A stretch of DNA of 64,000 bases from Selaginella tamariscina (GCA_003024785.1 PUQB01000071.1:434001-498000); one strand, 5' to 3'; numbered from the stretch's first letter, positions 40,263 to 52,660 are shown. Program-made: numbers and translations. Notes: a model not told the origin generated them from the sequence alone.

Positions 40263-42260
40263 TATTATTATATTATATATAAATAAAACATTATATTTAA
40301 TAATTAAGTTTTATTTATGTATTTTTTAAACTACCATTTTGTTGGGATTTTACAAATGATAAATTGTCTCCCATTATAATGTGTTTCACTTTTCAGGTAT
40401 GTATATTCACATATAATAAATGTGAATATACACATTCCCGTCAAATGAAAGACATTGTACGGGAGACAATTTACAAAAAAATAAATTGTCATTTGTAAAA
40501 TCCCAATAAAATGTGTCAATAGCCAAAAAATACACAAATAATTAGATATAAATTTTATTTATATATAATATAAATAATAATATATATATACAACACACAC
40601 ACACACACACATATATTTATAAAATTCATAATTGATATTTCCTAATTTCCCATTTCTTTGCCCTAGAAAATCCTTATGTTATTTACACAACACACACACA
40701 CAACTTTATTTCTTCATTTTTATATTGCTTCATATACAGAAAATTATTATTCACAATGAGCATTACTAACTCACTAGATACACCCCAGAACTGTTACACA
40801 TGCATGTTGAAAGTACTTAAAATATTCAACAATATCTATTTGATTTAATGAACTGTATTCTCTCAAACTTACATAATGATAATTATTATTAAATAAGATT
40901 ATTTGGTTCTATAATAATACACAAATATGTATATATAAAATTAATATAAATACACATACACAAATAATAATAATGCTTAATATTTAATACATGCTTATGT
41001 AAGTATATATAATATATATATATATAACACATCCTTATATATGTGTATATTAATATAAATACAGTTATACAGTCTATAGACCAGACTTTAAACATGTACC
41101 ATAATGTCAAAAATGTATATGACCGACAGAATTCCCTCTTCAATTATAAAAATTAGAAAACTTTAATAATTAAATAAAAATATAATAATATATCTCCACA
41201 AATGTGCAACTTACAGTTTGATTAAATAAAATATTAAAACGTTCTTTCACTGTAGTCATCGACAACTCTCTCTCTTTAATAAAACAAACACATAATCCAT
41301 CTTAAAATAGAATAAAACCACTTAATTATGCACATATATATATTTTATTTATACATACACACATACATATATATATCCTATAAGTATACTTACCTCTACC
41401 GACATAAATATAACACATTTGCCATCATTATTTCTTTCATCTTTAAAATAAGTCTTAAAAGTGACTAATTCTTTCTGAATAATAATAAATTAACTTATTA
41501 AATTATATAACAATTATATAATTTACTTATATTTAATATTTAAAATGCTATATTTTAATAAATAATATATTTAGTATTTACATAAGTTATTTAAATGTTT
41601 ACCATTAGGTCTGCATCTTCCTATGTGTTACGACTTGGCTTTACCATTTTCTATAACAAAATGAAAAAAATCAAGTTTTACTTAATATTTATTGAATTCT
41701 AAATATACTATTTAACTAATTTAAAAAATACTTAAATTTAAATACTAAGACATATTATACAAAGACAAAGATTTTTTCAATGTATATTATAATACACTTT
41801 GTGCAGAAAAAATAAAAAAATATATATATATTTTATGTTTTTAAGGAAAAATCGTACATTATGAAAGACACTTCAAAGTTTTTTCATTGTGTTAATTGAA
41901 AATTTATATATAATTAAAACCCAATAAGAACTCGAGTATTTTTATTTACTGTATAGTTTCATGTGTTCGTGCCTTAGATCTGATGGCTTCTATCTGAAAT
42001 TAAGTGGCTCATACGGAACAAATCCATACAAATGCACAGAGAGAAAGAGACAATGATGAGAGAGAGAGAGACGCAAAGGTGAAAAAATGCAGATTTCAAA
42101 AGAAAATAATTTAAATGTTCTACATTATCATTTTTAGAAAACCCATTTACTCAAAATTATACCTTTGCGGCAGAGATTGCTCCTCCCTGAAGAAAGACGT
42201 AAACCTATCGTATCAAAACAATGTATATAGAATATGCTTTTAAAAAAAATATTCCATAGA
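38985..42260. mobile_element. Large foldback element, copy B
   Basis: The left arm (about 39.0-40.4 kb) is the reverse complement of the right arm (about 40.4-41.9 kb), the centre being near 40418 (GTATATTCACAT ... ATGTGAATATAC). Landmarks mirrored are CCCAAAGTCTACCTACAACA at 39200 and its complement near 41620, TTGGTGTTTC-like exon blocks, and the inner (GGGATTTTACAAATGATAAA at 40345 with its complement near 40490). Beyond the left arm's start the right side continues to about 42260 and matches the right outer part of copy E. It has no transposase gene. The arms derive from the gene-like block at 11.85-13.4 kb or share its origin. Confidence 0.75.
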
Positions 42261-42899
42261 AAAAAGAATCGGCCCTCTAATTTCATATATAATTTCGTTA
42301 ATCAAATTTATATTTTCTGTTGAGCAGTATGTATATACAGCAATATGTTGATTAAGGCACTCAGATACACACACATATCCATTGTTAACACATTAAATAA
42401 TATACATATACATTATTATATTAACAGAGTATTTACATGATCAGAAATATAAACACTACAAAAATAAACAAACATTGTTATAAATGAGTATACATCTCAT
42501 GAGTGTGTGTATGTGTGAATAACAAGTTAATGGGCGTTTCTAAGTACCCAGTAAATTTTGCATTAGTGCACACACACATATATAATGGTAAATGGCATAT
42601 AATATATATGACCAAACAGTTGGTCGTGTGTTATTAAGCTGATTAATGGTAAATTTGACTCAAGTGAATTTGGACATTTTCAAATTTATTTAATATATAA
42701 TACTAGAGGGTAATGAGATATGTGTTTTATTCAGTTCCTTTAATTACATAAAATAGTTTAAAGTAATTAACTATAAACCTGCTTAAACTTAGGCTTAGTG
42801 TGTGCTGGAATGTAAATGGATTGTAAAACACACTCCGAGACGCTTCACCGCTACTTCACCGAAATCCATTCTCTGCTATATATATATATATATATATAT

Positions 42900-42941
<42 letters not shown>

Positions 42942-43159
42942 ATAAATATATCTAGACGATTGTTCATGTATATATGCTCATGTTATCTTATTTATACATT
43001 ATATGTGTTTATAATATATTCAGGTGTGCGTGTGTGCTATTACTTATTTGGAGCTTTCTTCTCTTTGGGAGGCAAAGATTCAGGAAGATGAGCTGGAGAA
43101 ATGGATGCATTCTGGGCTTTTAGTCAGGAGAAGAAAGGATACAGTGGTAAACAAAGCTT

Positions 43160-43178
43160 ATACAGTGTGTGTGTGTGT

Positions 43179-43233
<55 letters not shown>

Positions 43234-43326
43234 ATGCCAAAAGAATGGATCCATACATACATCAAGATGTTTATTTATATTTCGATGTGTGTGTGTGTGT
43301 GTGTGTGTGTGTAGACACACACACAA
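43160..43326. repeat. (GT)n, (GA)n, (GT)n and (CA)n run inside an EEP intron
   Basis: The intron 43147-43349 contains GT repeats near its donor, a long (GA)n tract, a second GT run and finally ACACACACACA close to the acceptor. The opposing GT and CA tracts are complementary. Confidence 0.9.
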
Positions 43327-44363
43327 ACTATTTTATTGTGTGAAGACAGAACTATGTCCGTTGGATGCCAAAGGCAGATTGGCTTGGAGATGCTGACGAT
43401 GATTACGATCTTTGTCGTGAAGGTCGTTTAATGTACACGGTATGTATATGTGTATGCATTCACGGGTATGTGCGTAATCACACACACACAGAGACACACA
43501 CACACTAACATATGTGTGTAGGACCATGGCAGTTTTGTACTGTTGAATTCGAATGGTGGCGAAGGTTTTCTAAGAGCATTAGAAAACCTGTGTAAGTTAT
43601 ATTTTTTATTAAACAAGTGATTAAATAATAATAATAAATAATATAAACTAGTCAACTTTAATATATGTTTGAAAGTTAACTTATACATTAAGATTTAATA
43701 TAGTTGTAAGTGTAGTTATACTTTGTAGATTTTCAGGTTGGGATATAGTAAATTGGAAAGTATATTCTTGTGGTGAGAGACTTTGATATTGCACATGTGC
43801 ATAAGAAGAAGGAATCTACTGTGAAGGTTTTTAAATATCAGTTTTCTTCATTAAACCCAAATAAATTATTTTACTTAATAACAGTTTATTATTTAACTAT
43901 AATATAATTAAGTTGATTATTTAAGTTTAGATTTTTCAGTTATTAATATTAATAATTAATTGTTTCCGAAGAGCGAATTCATTTCTAAATAAATTCACGG
44001 ATTTATACCGTTACTTTCATCCGGATGAAAGGGAGGTATATTCTGTTTGGAACCAAGGAAGGTTTAAGGTAATTAATTAAACCGTTAATTTATATATTTG
44101 CGTGTTAACTAATAATGTTTAACTAGAACTGTTGCATAAATTTATATCGGATATATTCGCTGAGTATATACTGTAAGCATGCACACACACACGTATGTTC
44201 TATATATAGGGCATATATATGTCCATAACTAGTATAGAGACAGTGTATATCCATTCTCGTGTCTATGTATGTATATGTACATTGTACTGAATACATAATA
44301 TTCACACATGTTATTATAATAAGATTATACTAAGAAGTATAATACTTATATTATACTTTGCAG

Positions 44364-44403
44364 GATTGACTATGTTATTATCGATAGATATATGCATCAT
44401 ATA
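44364..44403 (+). other. Duplicate EEP acceptor/exon start
   Basis: GCAG|GATTGACTATGTTATTATCG reads IDYVIIDRYMHH. A second block 207 bases downstream, GCAG|AATCACTATGCTATATGCG, reads HYAICDRG. In the inverted copy at 52.8-53.1 kb both blocks are also present, one as GCAGGATCGACTATGCTATA (IDYAICD). In APE2 this position is an R-IDY block. Thus one exon start was duplicated before the locus was copied. Confidence 0.6.
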
Positions 44404-44689
44404 TATTTCCTCTATGTAAATATATGTGCTGATTTTTCGGGTTTAAATTTTCACATCCACACACACACACACACATATATATGCACACATGTCTATAATA
44501 TAGTTACACTTTTAATTTATGTAATAGTATATGCCGTAAGAAATATATTAATTCTAATATATATTTGCAGAATCACTATGCTATATGCGACAGAGGTTTC
44601 ACATCTGAAGTGCTAGACGTGCAGATAGTGAAGAGTGATCACGCTGCAGTGATGGTGAAGGTTAAACAGCAGCTGGTTTTGCAGCTGTA

Positions 44690-45015
44690 CGAAGGATTGT
44701 GTTACCATCAATGTCTTTCTCACGATGAATTTCATAGTCATCCATTCCCCACCTGTAGCAGCCAAATGAAGATCAAGCCAAAGATGAAATTCTTCAAACA
44801 GATAAGTTTGGTAGAACAGTTCCACCAAACTTATCTGTTTGAAGAATTTCATCTTTGGCTTGATCGCCCAATTTAGAGAGGAAGATCTGGATAACCTTCA
44901 AATTACCAATCTCGCAGCGCGATGTAGAACTGTCATGTTTTGATTGTCCCCTCTGAAAATGGAGCACTGTGCGCCAGCTGCATCTGGTTGAAGGACTTGC
45001 TTGGTGGTGATAAGG
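44690..45015 (-). pseudogene. Ankyrin-repeat gene remnant
   Basis: On the minus strand (frames shift): NMTVLHRAAR, then EIGNLKVIQIFLSKLGDQAK, DEILQTDKFGGTVL, LHLAATGGEW and KDIDGNTILRTAA. These are recognisable ankyrin-repeat blocks (xDxxGxTxLHxAAxxG). Between GGTVL and LHLAATGG a 42-bp inverted copy of the preceding exon sequence is inserted (44771-44812), breaking the frame. There is no start, no membrane segment and no other exon in view. It overlaps the F-box ORF start on the opposite strand. Confidence 0.6.
44771..44865. repeat. Perfect 42-bp inverted repeat with 11-nt loop
   Basis: 44771-44812 (GATCAAGCCAAAGATGAAAT ... AGTTTGGT) is the exact reverse complement of 44824-44865. The loop is AGAACAGTTCC. 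It lies within ankyrin-coding sequence of the minus strand and looks like a templated inverted duplication. A transcript from either strand would form a 42-bp perfect stem. Confidence 0.95.
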
Positions 45016-45333
45016 TCAAAAAAAAAAGAACAGGCGTCGTACGACTTCAACGTGGTTATGCTGGTCCTTGCAAGGCTCCCAGTCATCGATTTGATGAGGT
45101 TGAGGTGTGTATGTAAGCTGTGGAGCACTTTGCTGTACGATCCCTATTTCCTCAAGCTGCACCGCCAGGTAAATTCTTCTAGTTCACCCGTATCTCTGTT
45201 TGCTTTTACAATAGGCTCCAACCGGGACTGTATTAGTTGCAAATTCCGTCTTTGGCAGTATCACCTAACTCATTTAAAAGAGTGCTGGCACATGAAGAAC
45301 CGTGTCACCCCATATCAAGTATCTTTGTTTTGA
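45001..45333 (+). CDS. Short F-box protein ORF (110 codons)
   Basis: ATG 45001 to TGA 45331-45333. Residues about 18-50 read VVMLVLARLPVIDLMRLRCV, then CKLWSTLLYDPYFLKLH: the F-box pattern LPxxxLxxxRxVCKxWxxLxxDPxFxxLH, which binds SKP1 in SCF complexes. The first 12 residues (VIRSKKKEQASYD) are basic. After the F-box the frame continues through SPVSLFAF and ends early, with no substrate-binding domain; plant F-box proteins are usually 300-450 residues. It is either a truncated gene or the first exon. It is not the same as the 2.3-kb F-box family. Confidence 0.65.
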   Translation: MVVIRSKKKEQASYDFNVVMLVLARLPVIDLMRLRCVCKLWSTLLYDPYFLKLHRQVNSSSSPVSLFAFTIGSNRDCISCKFRLWQYHLTHLKECWHMKNRVTPYQVSLF

Positions 45334-45429
45334 CATTATCACCAGCAAATCCTTCACCAAGCTTAAATTGCCATCCTTACTTGCACGGTCCAATGCCAAC
45401 AGATCTGGAGAGTGGTTACTCTTAGTAAA

Positions 45430-46908
45430 TATAAATGTTATATATGAGTAATTAAATTACGGATATATTACCTTCTGAAATGTCCAGCACCATGTGATTA
45501 ATGAATTTGCAAAATGAGAGAATGTAGCAAAACACACAAATTGTTTCAATGATTATTACGATGTGAATTTTGCAATAAGTTTAATTACCTTATTTATAAC
45601 ACTGATTATATTCCCAAGCTACTGTTGAATCTCCCAATCGGAACGTCAAATGCACTGTTCAATGTCCAAATCTAAATTTCAAAGCTATTGTTTCTCGTTC
45701 CTTTACCTTTTTTTTTTCTTTAAAGTCTAGGACCCACTTTCCACTAGTATAGTGATTATTTATTTTTTAAAGTCTAATACCCATTATGGTTATTTGGCCC
45801 TTATATTATTGCATATGTCCAATCAAGATCTTATGTATGCTTGTGTGTTTATTTAATACGCATACGTACATGTTTTATTTACATATTCGTTTATGTGACA
45901 CAAGACTATATAAACTATATATTTACATTTACTGTATAAACTATACGTATATATAAAGTATCAAATCTACCTGTTGTGCTCTCTACTTGAATAAATATTT
46001 AGTTAAGTACTTAATTAATAAAATAAAAATCTATAACTTGCCAGAAGTTCCTGGCTCTCAACCTATTTAATTAACAAAATTTCAGCAATATAAATAATAT
46101 ATAACGTAAATCTCTGAGTAGACTTGTATATAATAAATATGAAACTAATATGGCAATATACTTTTTAAAATGGAAAATGAAACTCACAAGGCAACCGACA
46201 CGCGCACGCACACACACATATATACAGATCAACAGCATTTTAAACTAGGTTGAGAGGCAATTAACATACATTTTAATATACATTTTACATTATCAAAACA
46301 ATATGTTAACAAACACAAACGCATAATGTGAAATATTTACATGTATCGATGTACGTACACATAGCATTCATTTACACACACACACACAAACTAAATAGTA
46401 CGTAAACATATAAAATGTAAGCCTACACATATAGTGGACAAACTAAATAAAATGTATATATTTACTTGCATATGTCTAATCAAGATATTGTGTATGCTTG
46501 TGTGTTTATTTAATACGAATACGTACATGTTTACATTTACATAGGCAGATGCATGCATGATATTCGTTTATACACACAGATATAGACTATATAATCTAGT
46601 TTACATATAGTTATATATAAAATATGAAATCTACCTGTTCTGCTCTTTGTCGTCGATTATTGCTTGTAAAAGTGCTATCTTATATAAAAAACTGTGTAAA
46701 TACCTGAATAAATAAATAAATAAATTAATTAAATAATTAATTAATAAAATTAAAATTTTACTTTTGAATCAGGTGGTCATACGAGCCCAGAAGTTTGCAA
46801 TAGTTCCCATTGAATTAATTGCCTCTCAACCTAGTTTAATTAAGAAAATGTCACATTCTATGTATCTATATGTGTATGTATACAACTAGACATACATGCG
46901 TGCATGTT

Positions 46909-46942
<34 letters not shown>

Positions 46943-46994
46943 CTTGTGAGAGAAAAATACTCCTGTGTGTGTGTGTGTGTGTGTGTGAGTGTGA

Positions 46995-47032
<38 letters not shown>

Positions 47033-47090
47033 GCTAGCATAACGTTAACATAATATACTGTACTAAACTATTGAATTGTAACAATATTAG
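45430..47090. other. AT-rich intergenic region with local repeats
   Basis: No gene was supported. A segment of about 80 bases is repeated directly: GCATATGTCCAATCAAGATC near 45810 and GCATATGTCTAATCAAGATA near 46470, both followed by GTATGCTTGTGTGTTTATTT. A CCTCTCAACCTA motif occurs near 46055, 46820 and inverted near 46245. (GT)n/(GA)n microsatellites fill 46921-47033. Confidence 0.6.
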
Positions 47091-47099
47091 AAAACTAAG

Positions 47100-48130
47100 A
47101 TTTAACATATTTACCATCGTGGACCTCTTCCGGATGGTAATAACCAAGCCCCTGCCAAGGTTAGGATGGAACTGTGCAGCCTCGTGTACACGCTCCTTCT
47201 GAGCCTACGCACAAGTTTCAATATGCATACAGTGTATACACACACTGTATGTGAGTAATATACACACACACGCAACTGGCGGAAAATGCACATATATAGT
47301 CATGTCCGTCTATATATCTATGTTGATGTAAATAATATAATACACGCGCACATCCATGTGGACATGTACTGACCTTGTTTAGTTAGCGTTAATCATTGAC
47401 TCGTGTTCGGGTCTGGCCGAATCTGCCGCGGCATATGCGTTGTGTGGAGAGTGTCTCCAATGCTGTCACGTGCTCTGACTGCTCCATGAGACACGTATTC
47501 CCCTGCCTTGTCTTTAACCCTGTATGTTAAATCAAATTATGCATACACAGTGTAAGATTGAGAAAAGCCCCATTCGACGAAGGCAAGCTGTATTTAAGAG
47601 GCAAATCCACATACACATACATACATACATACATACATATAGATAGAGAGAGAGAGAGAGAGAGAGAGTTTCAAGAGGATCAAACACAGAAGAAAATCGT
47701 TCTTATTTTCTCGACACATGAATAAACCAGGTATTTGCGTGCGTGTGTGTGTATTATTTACATATGCTAATCTACACATAATTCTACAATATTTTATACT
47801 TGATACTATATTATACTTACTGTATAGATACATATCTGGTCGAATTTTTATATAATCAATTATAACTTGTGCGTGTGTGTGCAGGCAGAGAGAGAGAGCT
47901 AATATACATTGGTGATGTATACTAAATACAAATTGTAACTAGTATAAATATTCTTATTGTATAGACAATGGAATATATAGATGAATATACACAGATACAT
48001 ACGCGCACACGTATATACACCATAATATGACTATAAAATAAATGATATTTTCAGAGACAACAAGGGAAGAAGTAAGGACATCTGCTACAAACGAGGTTTC
48101 AGAGAAATCAGGTATATACACATTCACGCA
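47100..48130. other. Possible exon remnants of unknown gene(s)
   Basis: Islands of higher GC: 47115-47215 (minus: RLRRSVYTRLHSSILTLAGA), 47385-47520 (minus: KDKAGEYVSHGAVRARDSIG, or plus: RHMRCVESVSNAVTCSDCSM) and 48053-48111 (between TTTTCAG and CAG|GTATAT). They have splice-like borders but no recognised family and no proof of a common frame. The rest is AT-rich with (CA)n, (GA)n and CATA repeats. Confidence 0.3.
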
Positions 48131-48424
48131 AACACATACACGTGATGTACGTATGGGTGGACATTCATATACATATGTTTTGTCTATGTTGGTCCACGGT
48201 GTATATGTTATAAGTTATGGTGTTTAATATACCTTGTATATATATGTATACAATATACCTGGTGTAACCTTTATATACTTAACGTATCATAAATCGACTC
48301 TATTCTATAGAATATACGTGGAATGATAGATATGAGGTGTCACACACACACGAAGACACGCAACTCACACATATATATGTTGCATGTATTTATGTATATA
48401 TATACATATAACGTTGTATGTATA

Positions 48425-49842
48425 CACTCCAAGGGCTTTTTTAAAACTAGAGGGTCAGTTCGATGATTAGGTAAAACTAGAAGCCGATCGATAATTTCTC
48501 TATATTTAATATAATTTACAGTACAGTCAAAATGTAAATTTATAAAATATTTTGTTAAAAAATATTTTATATACATTATTTTGATATAATATGTCTTCTA
48601 CATCTTTCTTTTAGGAAAGCGATCTTTGCCACAGAGGTATAATTTTAATAAATGGATCTTTTAAAAATGATAATGTAAAACATTTAAATTATTTTTCTTT
48701 TAGAATCTATATTTTTTTACCATTGTGTCTTTCTTTTTTCATCATTGTCTCTCTCTCTTCATTGTATAGATTTATTCTATTTAAATCAGTTAATTTTAAA
48801 TAAAAACATCAAAACATATCCAACTTATTGGTAATCAATGGGCATGAATATATAAAACTATATCGTAAGCAAAAACACTTAAGTTCTTATTAGGTTTTAA
48901 TTATATATAAATTTTAGTTTAACAGCAAAGAAGTTTTAAAGTGTTTTTTATAAAGTACGATTTTCTTTTAAAAACATAAAATATTCTATTTTTTAAATTT
49001 TTTTACACAAATGTATTATAATGTACATTGAGGTAATTTCTGTCTTTATATAATATGTCTTAGTATTTAAATTTAAGTATTTTTACATATATATACACAC
49101 ACATATATACATTACTCCGTATTATATAAAATTCATAATTGATATTATATTTAAATTTAAATATTAACATATTATATAAAGACAAAGATTACTCAATGTA
49201 CATTATAATACACTTTGTACAAAAAAAATTGAAAAAAATAGAATATTTTACATTTTTAAAGGGAAAATAATACCTTATGAAAAACATTTAAAGTTTTTTG
49301 CTGTTCTAATTGAAAATTTATGTCTAATAAAATTCAATAAGAACTTGATGTTTTTGCTTATTGTATAGTTTTATGTGTTTATGCTCGTTAATTATCAGTC
49401 GGTTTGAATATGTTTTGATGGCTTCCACTTGAAATTAACTGATTCAGACAGAACAAATTTATACAATAGAGAGAAAGAGAGATGATGATGAAAAGAGAGA
49501 TGATGATGAAAGAGAGAGATGATGATGAGAGAAGAAAACATGATGGTGAAAAAATATAGATTTTTAAAAGAAAAATGACTTAAATGTTCTACATTATCAT
49601 TTTTAGAAGACTTATTTATTAAAAATTATACTTTGCTACAAAGATTTTCCTTCTTAAAAAAGATATGATAAACCTATTATATCAAAACAATGTATATAGA
49701 ATATGCTTTTAAAAGAATATTTATGAGTTTACCTTTTTACTGTATTGTAAATTATATTAAATATAGGAAATTATCAAATTACCCTCTAGTTTTAATAATT
49801 ATTAAAACTGACCCTCTAGTTTTAAAAAAGCCCTTGAGTGTT
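48425..49842. mobile_element. Foldback element, copy E (compact, both ends visible)
   Basis: About 1.4 kb and almost entirely one inverted repeat, with its centre near 49.10 kb. The left end CCAAGGGCTTTTTTAAAACT with AGAGGGTCAGTT mirrors the right end ACTGACCCTCTAGTTTTAAA with AAAGCCCTTG. Inner landmarks pair likewise: TGCCACAGAGGTATAATTTT near 48636 with its complement near 49640, and the TTTAAAGTG(T) blocks near 48930 and 49290. It lacks the internal part of copies B-D. Flanking bases CACTC/GAGTG extend the symmetry, so a target duplication is not clear. Confidence 0.8.
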
Positions 49843-51535
49843 TAATAATACACACTCACAAGACAGGTAATGTTGTATATTTTAACATTAAACAATATAT
49901 TTATCAGCTTTAAACAATATATTACATGGGTTGCGTGGATGGATGTGCGTGTGTGTTCTGATTATAGTAAATTCAACTCAAGGCAATTTGATAATTTTTT
50001 AAAACTAAGGGTCAGTTTGGTAATTACATAAAATATTATTTTCCATCATTATTACAAAGGTAAAAATGTAAATATCTCAACTTGTTGAGTTTTTCGCAGC
50101 ATCTGATCTGCATAATATAAGTTATATGTGTAGTTTTACATTACTACTTTATTTATACAATAAAAATATTTGGAACGTTTTGAATCTATTTAGAAAAATT
50201 TGCCATAATATTGATTTTTAAGAATTATTTTCTAATACATTTAAAATGAAGGATTCTATGAACTTAACGGACTTGTGTACTACTACTGTAATATGAACAA
50301 ATACCTTGTGAGATTCAAAGTGGAACTTAGTTTACCATCCGGATCTGATAGCTTACAACTGCCTCGACAAATCTACTTAAGATAACTACCCCGGAGCCAC
50401 ATAATGCTGCCTTAGCCAGCAAGATGTGTCCATTTAATAATGAAAGGAAAACATATGCTTAGTCTCAGGTTTTTTTAATAATTTTTAAACTTTTTCTCTT
50501 TCTAAATCACGTTATTGAGATAACTAAAGATGCATCGTATGTTAATATTTATGATTCCCCACTAAACAGATCATGAAGCAGATTGTTAGACTGGTTTAGG
50601 CAAAATATCTACTTCATATATTTGTCTGATACGACAGTCGTGTGTTTAAAGGAATCTCATTATAATACACACATGCACACACACATATGTGTGTGTGTGT
50701 GTGTCAGCTTTTTTGTTTAAATACTCAAATTATAATTCTTTTATGAAAATAAAATAATAAATAGACATTCTTTTAACCTTATTATAAATTTTAAAACAAT
50801 CTTATTTAAATGATCAGAATGAAAAATTAAATATTAAATGAATACAATAAAAATAAGAGTGATATTATAACATTTTTAATTATTTATTAATAATAAATAA
50901 TAAATTTTATTAAAGAGTGTAATACAAATAATGTTTTAACATGTATAAGATATTTATATTTTCAACTGTTTATTAAGTGTTCGGACGTCTATGCAATATT
51001 ATATAAATAAAAGTGTAAATAAAATAGTAACATATAAAATAAAAATAATTAGAATAGAACTACAATAAAAAGTTGTCCCTTTATTTAATAAAGTGAGCTT
51101 AGTGTTATTAAATAAAGCATAATATATATTAAATATTTATTATCGGTCCTGTGCCCTTTTAAACATATTTTAATTTAAATATTATATTATTATATCAACA
51201 TATTATAAATTATACATTAAAATATATTAAAATCACATTATTAATTAAAATTTATATTATGTAGATCTTGAGATTTTAATTTTATTAAAATTATTAGGTT
51301 TGCAAAATATTAACTTTTAAATTTAAAATTAAAACTAACTTACTTAAATTCATTTATAAAAGTTATTTTTAAATCTAAAAAATTAAGAATATAATATATA
51401 GGTTTAAAAGTACAATTATAAAATATTAATTAAATACAATAATATTTATGATTATTTGATGATTTATAATTTTTATATAAACCTGCTAGCATTGATTTCT
51501 TTTATTTAGAGATCTTGAGAAACAGACAGAATTAT
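49843..51535. other. AT-rich intergenic region
   Basis: 49965-50040 carries a piece of the foldback terminus (CTCAAGGCAATTTGATAATT ... AAAACTAAGGGTCAGTTTGG), an end fragment of another copy. The rest has no recognisable feature and is among the most AT-rich DNA in the window. Confidence 0.5.
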
Positions 51536-51538
51536 TAA

Positions 51539-52043
51539 TTAATAAGTGTAAAGTTTAATGTTGTACTTGAGTACTAAATTACCTCCATTGTTGCTTATCA
51601 GAGATGCAAGAAGCTCCCCAAATGTGCCAAGGTATGTCCCTGTAACCGCAAACGTGAAAGAAGGACGATTGGCATATGCAATTCCATTAACTGCAAGAGT
51701 TCCATCCGCTAAATAGATGACAAATGTCATGTAGACATTCTCCGGTGAAGCAGCTGATATCAATCCAATGGCCCGTCCAAGCTCCGTGGAGTTGTACGCT
51801 GGTCCGCTTGTGAGCTTCTCATTCACTACTGCTGTGTAGGAGGTATTGAAGGGAATGCTTTGAACACGGCCGACTATTGGGAACTCCGTCTGGTTCATCG
51901 TGCTCGTCGGAAAGACTGTAACATGCTCGTAGATTTCCATTCGCTTGACAAGGCGCAGATGAGGAGGCACCTGCAAAAAGAAGAACTTGTGCGTACAGGA
52001 AATGCGAGGCTAGTCGATGTAAGAAACAAAGTGGCCACTCCAT
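51539..52043 (-). CDS. Dirigent-like protein
   Basis: The 145-codon minus ORF (ATG 51976 to TAA) reads RMEIYEHVTVFPTS, VVNEKLTSGPAYNSTELGRA, IGLISAASPENVYMTFVIYL and TFAVTGTYLGTFGELLASLI, ending GNLVLKYNIKLYTY. This is the dirigent eight-stranded barrel family: the G-RA-G block, the GGTGxF-like GTYLGTFG turn and the terminal LxxY-LY strand are in order. Dirigents guide stereoselective coupling of phenolic radicals in the apoplast. A secretion signal is expected; the ORF's own N terminus lacks one. Upstream, in another frame, 52043-51969 encodes a hydrophobic start (MEWPLCFLHRLASHFLYAQV), so the true start needs a frame shift or an intron. Confidence 0.75.
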
Positions 52044-52257
52044 TGTGTTGTTGTGTTGTTGGTAAGTAACATATGGATCTCAATTTATATTCGGATGCAG
52101 TTTGTTTTCAAATGGAACTCCTCGTGATATCTTCGGACGCAGTTTGTTTTCAAATGGAACTCTTGTGATATCTGCTCAGAATTTCAAATAGAAATCTTCA
52201 ACTATCCACCTACCATGAAAATAAAACCAGCGAGGCTGAATATGATCTCAAACAGAC

Positions 52258-52445
52258 ATGATTGCGAAAGCAGTCGCTCTGTCCCTTCTTGTTACGCCCA
52301 GTATGGCTGATAGGCTCCCTCGGCCTTGTGGAAACCACGGTGTTATACTAGCACGCTGTTGTTTCTGCGACGAGCACCAGAGCTCAGAGTGAGTACGGGA
52401 TCGCATGACCCGTGCAAGCTGCTCCTTTCAGTACATCCTACGCAG
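52258..52445 (+). pseudogene. Dirigent gene 5' fragment
   Basis: This is almost identical to the start of the dirigent locus at 54.52 kb: GACATGATTGCGAAAGCAGT, signal-peptide codons, TATGGCTGATA, GGAAACCACGGTGTTATACT and CAGAGTGAGTACGGGAT. It diverges after CATCCTACGCAGA (about 52445), where AT-rich repeat sequence begins. It is a 5' truncated copy, presumably made together with the 54.5-kb locus. Confidence 0.75.
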
Positions 52446-52660
52446 ATATGTTATTTAATCACTTGTTTAATAAAAAATATAACTTACATATATACACATT
52501 TAGTGAGTGAATATACTTTTGCCATATATATATTTAATGGTTCTACTAAAGTGAATACATTTTCACCGTTTTAAATCTAATTGCATTATAAGGAAACACC
52601 GTTATATTTGGGCAAATTAGTGGGTAATTTGGGAAGCGGCAAATGTTTGTTAGAATATGT
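52440..52660. repeat. Small repeat, also at 53.86-54.01 kb
   Basis: TAAAAAATATAACTTACATA, ACACATTTAGTG, CACCGTTTTAAATCTA and TATTTGGGCAAATTAGTGGG recur at 53826-54010 with minor changes. The family resembles the MITE at 38.7 kb and the fragment at 597 bp. Confidence 0.7.

Larger units (their letters stand above)
42793..44690 (+). pseudogene. EEP-superfamily (APE2/ExoIII-like) nuclease gene, broken
   Basis: Exons: 42793-42878 (VCWNVNGL, the N-terminal EEP motif, followed at once by TAA), 43024-43146 (EAKIQEDELEKWM, cf. the QETK metal-binding block, with E kept), 43350-43439 (WLGDADDDYDLCREGRLMYT), 43522-43591 (DHGSFVLLNSNGGEGFLRAL), 43737-43826 (GWDIVN, then a shifted frame giving LVVRDFDIAH, cf. 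VVGDxNIA), 43971-44068 (LNKFTDLYRYFHPDEREVYS), 44571-44690 (YAICDRGFTSEVLDVQIVKS, then DHAAVM with the catalytic S-D-H). Order and motifs fit DNA-(apurinic/apyrimidinic) endonuclease 2. The stop after NGL and the frame shift in exon 5 make it a probable pseudogene. Start codon not found. Confidence 0.7.

Noticed and set aside
39000-42200. An inverted-repeat CRISPR-like or centromeric array
   Set aside because: There are two long arms of a single palindrome, with no short regularly spaced repeats or spacers.
43024-43396. Long open frames through the EEP intron
   Set aside because: They are produced by (GT)n/(GA)n microsatellites between the real exons.
44771-44865. A microRNA gene
   Set aside because: The stem is perfect but lies in ankyrin-coding sequence, with both arms explained by a copied exon piece. 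There is no evidence of expression or processing.
47385-47520. A late-embryogenesis-abundant protein exon (KDKAGEYVSH...RARDSIGDTL)
   Set aside because: The resemblance to KAKD-type repeats is short and unsupported by neighbouring exons; the strand is ambiguous.
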